Shown here piece by piece: positions 6,019-11,384 of a stretch of DNA of 11,384 nucleotides. The stretch lies in the NCBI GenBank assembly GCA_934667175.1, contig CAKULN010000070.1:1-11384 (forward strand), read 5' to 3'. Positions within the stretch are counted from its first letter, which is position 1. The number at the start of each line of letters is the position of its first letter. The notes below the pieces were generated by a model that did no database searches, was not told where the DNA came from, and saw nothing but the letters and a program-made list of their open reading frames with translations. A program made the position numbers and the translations under genes. Source of the stretch: an uncultured Bacteroidales bacterium. GTDB taxonomy: Bacteria; Bacteroidota; Bacteroidia; Bacteroidales; UBA932.

Positions 6019-7689
6019 ATGAGAGACGGAATGAGGAATATTCTTTTGTCGATAGCCATGGTCCTTTTCATGGCGGGATGCAGTTCCTTGGGACCGGATC
6101 CGGAAAGTTCCGGCCAGGGTACTCTGATCCTTAGTGTAGGGACTGGGGAGGCAACACGTGCGAATGAGAATGGTATATATTATAATCCTAACGAGATTCC
6201 CTCGGACAGCAACCATTCCCTTGACGACGGTGACAAGATGAAGAATCTGAGGGTATGGCTTGTGAAAGACGGGGTTGTCAGCAAGTTCGCCAAACTTGAT
6301 GTAGCGGACGAGGCAGGGGAGGAAACACTTTCGTGCTCCATAGTGGACTGTGAAAGAGGTGATTATGAGATGTATGTTGTTGCTAATTACACTGGACTTG
6401 ACGAAAAGTGCGAAAAGGGTACAACTCTGAATACGACAAATGTACTCATGAATGAATATTTCGGGCCGGTGGAGTCAGGTAGTTGCCCTGCGTATTCCAC
6501 TGCCGGGATGCTGTCCTTGGTTCCGGATAAGGATCTTGTTAGAAAACCTCTATTTACCGATAATGGAAAGTATGTCACTCCAGATGGCACAGAATACGTA
6601 ACCAATGTCGGCATGCCCCTTTCCTATAAAGGCACGGTTTCCATCGGTCCCGGTGAGAACAAGATCTCTGTGGAGTTGTCCCGCATCTGCGCGAGGTTCA
6701 CGATGGCAATCACGAACAACGCCAAGGACAAGTGGTTGGCGATCAATGGTGTGACGTTGTCTGCATTCAATCAGTCGTGTGGCTATCTTTTCCCACGCAC
6801 TAATGCGTCAGGTGATGATAATGATGTCCCTCAACATGAGGATCATTCCGATAAAATTGCTTTTCCTTATGTGGATAACGGAGGCTACATCGTGGTTGAC
6901 CCGGGAGAGACGGTTGTCTTGAGAGACCTGTACATGTTCGAGACAGACGGAACTGTTGGTAAGACATTCACGATCAAGGCGGCGCTTTATGAGAAAAGTT
7001 CTGACGCAAGCATGACCAAGGGCGAGGATTTTATCTTGTCAAATGTGGGTAACAGCTCACATGGCGCCCCAAGCCCTGAATCTTATTACCTTATTCGTTC
7101 AGACCTTTCCAGCACTTTCTATTTGGGCGCTGATAAGGACGGCTCGACGAACCTGTTCTCGTTCGGCTCTGACAACAATGTCAAGAACTCACCGGACATT
7201 GACGAGTATCTGTGGGAAGCCGTATCTGTCAATGGTTCGAGTTGCACTTTCAAGAATCTGAAACATAAGACGTATCTGAATGTGGGCAGTGGGGGTGTGA
7301 GCGCATCTGATACTAAGCAGTCAATTACTTATAGAAACGGCTATTTGTACAATTATTCATATTATAATGGATACTACTACATAACCAATTCCTCGAACAA
7401 TCCGGCTTCGGTCACATCCCAATATAATGCAAACACATGGAGTCTCCGAAAGGTTGAAGTGACTGAGAAGCAGGACGCATGGGTGTTCGATAAACCGTTC
7501 AAATCCCTCAACTACTCCCACGCCGTCGTTCATGTGGACAAATATGGCGTGGCTTACAATCTTGCCCAGCTTAAGCGCAACGAGCATCTGAAACTGAACA
7601 TCACGGTGACATATTCGGACACCGACGGCACCTGCGGGTTTGAATTGGGAAAATGGAAAGAGATTACAAACGAGACAACCTTTGATTAA
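6019..7689 (+). CDS. Large fimbrial subunit with a tyrosine-rich inserted domain
   Basis: The protein has 556 residues from ATG 6019; ATG 6031 (MRNILLSIAMVLFMAGC) is an equally good start for the lipoprotein signal (C21). The predicted maturation site is GEATR-A at R47. The N-terminal part resembles Bacteroidales fimbrial subunits: MKNLRVWLVKDG, GDYEMYVVANYTG, a central ISVELSRICARFTMAITNN, and DPGETVVLRDLYMFE. At about residues 355-480 a different module begins (SYYLIRSDLSSTFYLGADKD), with YLWEAVS, TFKNLKHKTYLNVG, nine Tyr within residues 438-454, and NTWSLRKVE. The paired YL and W-aromatic pattern recalls ricin-type or other beta-trefoil folds; this is tentative. The final part, AVVHVDKYGVAYNLAQLKRN with LKLNITVTYSD, returns to fimbrial type. 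It may be an accessory or sub-tip adhesin. Confidence 0.72.
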   Translation: MRDGMRNILLSIAMVLFMAGCSSLGPDPESSGQGTLILSVGTGEATRANENGIYYNPNEIPSDSNHSLDDGDKMKNLRVWLVKDGVVSKFAKLDVADEAGEETLSCSIVDCERGDYEMYVVANYTGLDEKCEKGTTLNTTNVLMNEYFGPVESGSCPAYSTAGMLSLVPDKDLVRKPLFTDNGKYVTPDGTEYVTNVGMPLSYKGTVSIGPGENKISVELSRICARFTMAITNNAKDKWLAINGVTLSAFNQSCGYLFPRTNASGDDNDVPQHEDHSDKIAFPYVDNGGYIVVDPGETVVLRDLYMFETDGTVGKTFTIKAALYEKSSDASMTKGEDFILSNVGNSSHGAPSPESYYLIRSDLSSTFYLGADKDGSTNLFSFGSDNNVKNSPDIDEYLWEAVSVNGSSCTFKNLKHKTYLNVGSGGVSASDTKQSITYRNGYLYNYSYYNGYYYITNSSNNPASVTSQYNANTWSLRKVEVTEKQDAWVFDKPFKSLNYSHAVVHVDKYGVAYNLAQLKRNEHLKLNITVTYSDTDGTCGFELGKWKEITNETTFD

Positions 7690-7700
7690 AGAATCGCTTT

Positions 7701-10700
7701 ATGAATAACAGATTCGCTACCATCATATTCATTGCTTTAGCTAATCTTTGCCTGCTCGCTTCGTGCGTGCGGGAGTCGGTTGAGCCTGTCGGTCTTGCCG
7801 AGGGGGAAGTAGTCGCGACGTTGGCGTTCGGGACCACACCGATGGACGTGGTTGTGACCCGTGCCGGACATTCGCTTGAGACGGAGTCAAGGGTGTTCAA
7901 CATGCACCTCTTCGTGTTTGACGAACATCGCAACAAGGTAGCGAGCCATTTCTTTTCGGATGATTTCAAGCAGGATGATGAGAATGCGGACTTGCCGATA
8001 AAATGGTGGTGTGGCAGCTACAAAAGTGATTCAAAATCATTCTCCGGCAAGATGAGGTTGGCCGTGCCGTCAGGAGAAGGTATGAAATTGTACCTTTACA
8101 CGAATCTGGATTCGGACATGGTGAGGGTGTCGGAGGAACTGCTCAGCCATTCGATTCAGAATGAGGACGATTTGATTAAGTTCCAATGCTACCTCAACCA
8201 GAACATCGTGTCTCGTAACATCCTGTTCCCTATGACCGGAGTGCTGGAGGGGGTCACGATTGATTCTGAGGGGAATATGACGGATAGTGAAGGCCATCCT
8301 GCCGTGATCAAACTGGAACGTATTGATGCCAAGATCAAATTCGATTTCCGGACAGGCGAGCGTAGAGATGATAATGGACAGAAAATAAAGTCGTTTCAGG
8401 CACTCCAGTGGAGGGTGTTCAACGTGCCTCGCACCGCCTACGCCATCAACAGTGACAATGATGACAGTGTTGTTCCCGCTGAGACCCCTCTTTCTGAATA
8501 TAGCGAGCATGCAAAGGATTTCTTCGACACTGAATATGTGAATTTCGAGACGTACAACAACCAGACCGGAGAGCAGTCGTTCACTTTCTACATGCTTGAG
8601 AACAGGCAGAGCCCGAAGAATCCGGATGGCATTAAAGGGTATCAAGACAGGAGCCGTCAGGCCAAGAACCCGGACGGCACGAACCAGTCCGTGCATGTGA
8701 GCTATGTCGTGGACGGCAAACCGTACGAACGAGACATGCGTGTGTTCGAGAACGCCAATGATTTCTCGACCTATGTCATGGTGACCGGAAAGGTTACGAT
8801 GGTGTTGGAAAACGATGACGCTGGACAGGTGCTGTCTGCCGATGTGACGTACATCATTCATCTTGGAAATTGGGAAGCGGTAATAGATCCGGATGGTCCA
8901 GGGGACGGGAAAGATCAATATTCAAATTTCACCGATTTTAAAGTCTTGCGCAACACATCCTACACCTACACTGTCACGGTGAATTCTGTGAATAACATTC
9001 GTGTGGAGGTAGAGACTTCAAAGGGCGCTGTCGAAGATGTGAAGGAGAACCAGCCGGGGGCGACAGGGTTCGTGACCATCGCCCGCGAGGAGATTGCACT
9101 TTGCGACGCCCACTACGAGTCCAAGACACTGACATTCCATCTGGCGAACTTTTTCGATGGCGGTGTCTCTCTTGGAACTGACGGGAGGGTTCTGAACGCC
9201 GACAAGTGTGTGGCCGACAAACTGACATGGGAGGTGGAGACACCGTTCAGCACAGGCGGACCACGGGTCATCGACGGCATCGACATCACCTCCGGATTGG
9301 ATTACAAGTGGGTGCATTTCAGGCTGAACAAAAAGGATGACGATGGAAAAAAACGGCGTAAGTTCCTGGATCCGGACATACTTTTCGAGTCTTCCTCAAA
9401 GTATCGTGACGGGAAGACCGCCCGTTCTTCCGGAGGAAACCAGGAGGGGGACGGTACCGATGGTCTTAGCGGTTACCACAACGACGGTGTTTTCGACATC
9501 GTCTCTCTGGTGAAGTATATGAAAGAGCAGGTTAACAAGTACCTTGTCGACCCGGCTACCTCCGATTTCGACCAAGGTAAGGACGAGAATGGCAACCTGA
9601 ATCCGAAAATCTGCGTCACCGCCTTTGTCAATGAATATTACTACGAGGCTCATCCGCTGACCGGAGCGAAATCCACCACCCTGTGGAAAAAGTTCGTCAA
9701 CCAGCCCGACCGCTCCGTCCACATCCTCTGCAACTCCGACATCAGCAAAGACCTCGAGTCCCGCGCCACCGGCTCCGTCATCACCATCCAGCAGCACGCC
9801 ATCCAGTGCATCTACAACACCGACGAGTCCTACACCTCCCTCCAAACCGCCTGGGGCACCGAATACACCGATGAGTTCTCGGATCAAGTCAAAACGTATA
9901 ACACAAATGCTTACAACTACAATGGCAGTGGCGGCAACTCCTCCCAAGAGAACGGTCTTTTGAACTCTTTGTATGAGTGGGAGCTATGTAGCAGAGGTTC
10001 ATTCACTAAGAAAGAATGGGGAAATTATATGGAATTTGAGGTTCCGAATTCGACCCCACAAATGCAGGATAATTATAAATCCCTCCGCTATTTGTGCATG
10101 TCGCGAAATCGCGACAACAACGGAGACGGCAAGATTGACGCAAGTGAGATGCGTTGGTACTTGGCTTCAATCCGACAGCTTATCGGCCTCTATGTCGGGG
10201 ACGGTCTCTTGAACCAGAACTCCCGCCTGTACAATCGTACCTCAAGCCAGCGTGCCTCTGATGACGTGAACGTCTGGAGACAGCATGTGATTTCCAGTAC
10301 CAAATATAGTAGTGGCTCTTCAGAACCTACATTGGTTTGGGCAGAGGAGGGTATCTCGACGGGTAATATTTCTGGTTCAATTAAAGATGGAAAAGCCACA
10401 GTTAATGGTACGACTTATTCCATGAATTCATGGTCTATAAGGTGCGTCAGGAATCTTGGCTTTGAATTGCCTGACAGCCCTGCCTCCACCGAATTGGCGG
10501 AAGTCCCGGATCCTCTCGTGACTGTGGAGGGAAGTGGGAGTTCTTCGTCCCCTTATGTAGTTACATGTACCAACCTTAATGCGAATGCCCTTCGCTACTA
10601 CACCTCCCGTGAACTCGAGTACGCCAGCAACGAATCTGAGCAGAACAGACTCTATAAAAAGTTTGAGGTGAGCTCTTCAAGCACGTCTTTAAGCGGCAAC

Positions 10701-11018
10701 TTCGAGACTTGGAACAAAAACATCACCAATAAAGGCTCTTCGGTTGCAGCTGGATACTGTCCCGAAGGTTACAGGATTCCTAACCAGTTGGAATTGGCCA
10801 TGATGAAGTTCTATTGTAACAATGCTTCCGACCACGCATTATCCCGTACGTATTGGAGCATGGGAAAAGTTCCTAGTGATTTGGGACTCACCCCTGATTA
10901 TGGTGAGACGGGAAAGGATGGTGGAAGTAAAACAGACTTTGTGGATTCCGGAAATATTTCCTTGAGTACTAAAGATGCCACCAACGCCCGTTGCGTCCGT
11001 GACATCCGTGTAGATTAG
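7701..11018 (+). CDS. DUF4906-type fimbrial tip protein with C-terminal lectin/FGE-like modules
   Basis: The protein has 1105 residues, the largest of the operon and its last gene, as is usual for tip subunits. The lipoprotein signal ends LLASC (C22). The predicted maturation site is VVTR-A at R54. The N-terminal beta domain (to about 440) carries FNMHLFVFDEHRNKV, LKLERIDAKIKFDFRTG-like strands and a closing LRNTSYTYTVTVNSVNNI. A charged linker with DDDGKKRRK lies at about 546-554. The DUF4906-type core, about 590-720, includes CVTAFVNEYYYEAHP (638-652), WKKFVNQPDRSVHILCNSD and VITIQQHAIQCIYN. Next come a perfect 12-residue EF-hand-like loop, DNNGDGKIDASE (805-816), and two modules ending WSIRCVRN (911-918) and ARCVRDI. 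The second contains CPEGYRIPNQLE (from C1020), typical of FISUMP/FGE-like domains. No vWA MIDAS motif was seen, unlike Mfa5. A ligand-binding tip adhesin is inferred. Confidence 0.82.
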   Translation: MNNRFATIIFIALANLCLLASCVRESVEPVGLAEGEVVATLAFGTTPMDVVVTRAGHSLETESRVFNMHLFVFDEHRNKVASHFFSDDFKQDDENADLPIKWWCGSYKSDSKSFSGKMRLAVPSGEGMKLYLYTNLDSDMVRVSEELLSHSIQNEDDLIKFQCYLNQNIVSRNILFPMTGVLEGVTIDSEGNMTDSEGHPAVIKLERIDAKIKFDFRTGERRDDNGQKIKSFQALQWRVFNVPRTAYAINSDNDDSVVPAETPLSEYSEHAKDFFDTEYVNFETYNNQTGEQSFTFYMLENRQSPKNPDGIKGYQDRSRQAKNPDGTNQSVHVSYVVDGKPYERDMRVFENANDFSTYVMVTGKVTMVLENDDAGQVLSADVTYIIHLGNWEAVIDPDGPGDGKDQYSNFTDFKVLRNTSYTYTVTVNSVNNIRVEVETSKGAVEDVKENQPGATGFVTIAREEIALCDAHYESKTLTFHLANFFDGGVSLGTDGRVLNADKCVADKLTWEVETPFSTGGPRVIDGIDITSGLDYKWVHFRLNKKDDDGKKRRKFLDPDILFESSSKYRDGKTARSSGGNQEGDGTDGLSGYHNDGVFDIVSLVKYMKEQVNKYLVDPATSDFDQGKDENGNLNPKICVTAFVNEYYYEAHPLTGAKSTTLWKKFVNQPDRSVHILCNSDISKDLESRATGSVITIQQHAIQCIYNTDESYTSLQTAWGTEYTDEFSDQVKTYNTNAYNYNGSGGNSSQENGLLNSLYEWELCSRGSFTKKEWGNYMEFEVPNSTPQMQDNYKSLRYLCMSRNRDNNGDGKIDASEMRWYLASIRQLIGLYVGDGLLNQNSRLYNRTSSQRASDDVNVWRQHVISSTKYSSGSSEPTLVWAEEGISTGNISGSIKDGKATVNGTTYSMNSWSIRCVRNLGFELPDSPASTELAEVPDPLVTVEGSGSSSSPYVVTCTNLNANALRYYTSRELEYASNESEQNRLYKKFEVSSSSTSLSGNFETWNKNITNKGSSVAAGYCPEGYRIPNQLELAMMKFYCNNASDHALSRTYWSMGKVPSDLGLTPDYGETGKDGGSKTDFVDSGNISLSTKDATNARCVRDIRVD

Positions 11019-11089
11019 CCCTTCGCGTCCTCATCTCACCCTTGCTCACCGTCCCCCACCCACCGGTCGCATTTCCCCACATTCCGCTT

Positions 11090-11116
11090 CCCGACAGTGC
11101 CCACCGTTCCCCACCC
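11090..11116 (-). other. Potential G-quadruplex motif
   Basis: On the minus strand, four G runs (GGG, GGGG, GGG, GGG) are separated by loops of 1, 6 and 7 bases (T, AACGGT, CACTGTC), which meets the usual G3+N1-7 rule. The equivalent site in the second repeat unit has lost G runs through substitutions. Formation in the cell is not shown by sequence. Confidence 0.4.
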
Positions 11117-11119
11117 ACC

Positions 11120-11173
11120 GGTCGCTGAGCCCGCCGAAGCGCCCGCCCTAATGGTTCGACAAGCTCACCAACC
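11120..11173. repeat. Imperfect palindrome within repeat unit 1
   Basis: The left arm starts GGTCGCTGAGC and includes CGAAGC; the right arm is GGTTCGACAAGCTCACC followed by AACC (11153-11173). The right arm is the reverse complement of the left with about six mismatches in 21 positions, keeping TGAGC/GCTCA and CGAA/TTCG. As RNA it could form a mismatched hairpin with a loop of about 12 bases. This is the usual form of REP-like elements. Confidence 0.55.
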
Positions 11174-11279
11174 CTGGCCCGGCAAACTCACTATCGCCTC
11201 ACCGTAACCCACCAACACCTACCGGCAGCATTTCCCCCACATTCCGCTCCTCAACAGTGCCCACCGTTCCTCACCCACC

Positions 11280-11333
11280 GGTCGCTGAGCCTGCCGAAGC
11301 GCCCGCTCGAACGGTTCGACAATCTCACCAACC
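11280..11333. repeat. Imperfect palindrome within repeat unit 2
   Basis: This is the same arrangement as in unit 1, with left arm at 11280-11300 (centre CTGC) and right arm at 11313-11333. The right arm has AATCTCACC where unit 1 has AAGCTCACC, so its central pairing is weaker. The two units have thus diverged independently since the duplication. Confidence 0.5.
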
Positions 11334-11384
11334 CTGGCCCGGCAAACTCACTATCGCCTCACCGTAACCCACCAACACCCACCG

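Larger units (their letters stand above)
11019..11384. other. C-rich non-coding 3' flank
   Basis: No convincing gene lies in these 366 bases. The + strand is extremely C-rich and G-poor and consists largely of a 160-bp tandem repeat. No GC hairpin followed by a T run is visible, so the transcription end of the operon is not obvious here. The inverted arms inside each unit may act at the RNA level. Confidence 0.7.
11055..11384. repeat. 160-bp tandem repeat, two units plus the start of a third
   Basis: Landmarks recur at exactly 160 bp: ATTCCGCT (11081 and 11241), GTCGCTGAGC (11121 and 11281), and ACCCTGGCCCGGCAAACTC (11171 and 11331). The segment around CTATCGCCTCACCGTAACCC is unchanged between the copies. 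The left edges differ by a one-base indel and a few substitutions. The window ends in CACCCACCG, which matches the start of a further unit. The function is unknown; it resembles clustered intergenic repeats. Confidence 0.8.

Noticed and set aside
8070..8918. 282-codon open frame on the minus strand inside the tip gene
   Set aside because: It is fully antisense to a clear DUF4906-type gene, has no signal or family motif, and results from codon bias of the + strand gene.
9683..9874. 63-codon + strand frame rich in Arg, Pro and His
   Set aside because: It is an out-of-frame reading of the C-ending codon island in the tip gene; its composition is an artefact of that bias.
11019..11384. CRISPR array
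   Set aside because: The repeat unit is 160 bp and near-identical throughout, with no short repeats separated by unique spacers.

Overview
The window is one co-directional (+ strand) operon for a surface fimbria of the Bacteroidales FimA/Mfa1 (type V pilus) kind. It points to a gut- or oral-type Bacteroidota. The evidence is a DUF3575 protein next to a DUF5119 protein, five lipoprotein-type subunits with fimbrillin motifs, lipobox signal peptides on six of the seven complete genes, and AT-rich leaders in place of Shine-Dalgarno sites at several starts. The species cannot be named from the sequence.

Layout. Bases 2-76 hold the last 24 codons of an unidentified upstream gene. Next come an OmpA-like/DUF3575 envelope protein (78-1526) and a DUF5119 lipoprotein (1523-2530), joined by an ATGA overlap; these are the likely base and anchor. 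After a 57-bp AT-rich leader come two paralogous fimbrillins (2588-3673 and 3798-4901), separated by a GC-rich, hairpin-forming spacer. A third fimbrillin follows (4905-6008), then a larger subunit with a tyrosine-rich inserted domain (6019-7689), and last a 1105-residue DUF4906-type protein (7701-11018) that is probably the tip adhesin. The final 366 bases are non-coding, very C-rich, and hold a 160-bp tandem repeat.

How the parts fit. In type V pili, subunits reach the outer membrane as lipoproteins. A protease then cuts after an arginine about 25-30 residues past the lipidated cysteine, which frees a groove for strand exchange. All five downstream subunits carry such an arginine (TR or SR) at the expected distance. 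The DUF5119 protein shows none, as expected of a non-polymerising anchor.

Most unusual points: (i) an eight-G tract just inside the first complete gene, where gain or loss of one G brings a stop within about 25 codons, so it could be an on/off switch; (ii) a dispersed palindrome-derived repeat that is translated in the linker of that gene and recurs twice beyond the end of the operon; (iii) a tyrosine-rich, possibly beta-trefoil insert in the fourth subunit; (iv) abrupt changes in base and codon composition between and within subunit genes, suggesting mosaic exchange; (v) a three-codon minicistron linking two subunit genes by double TAATG overlaps.
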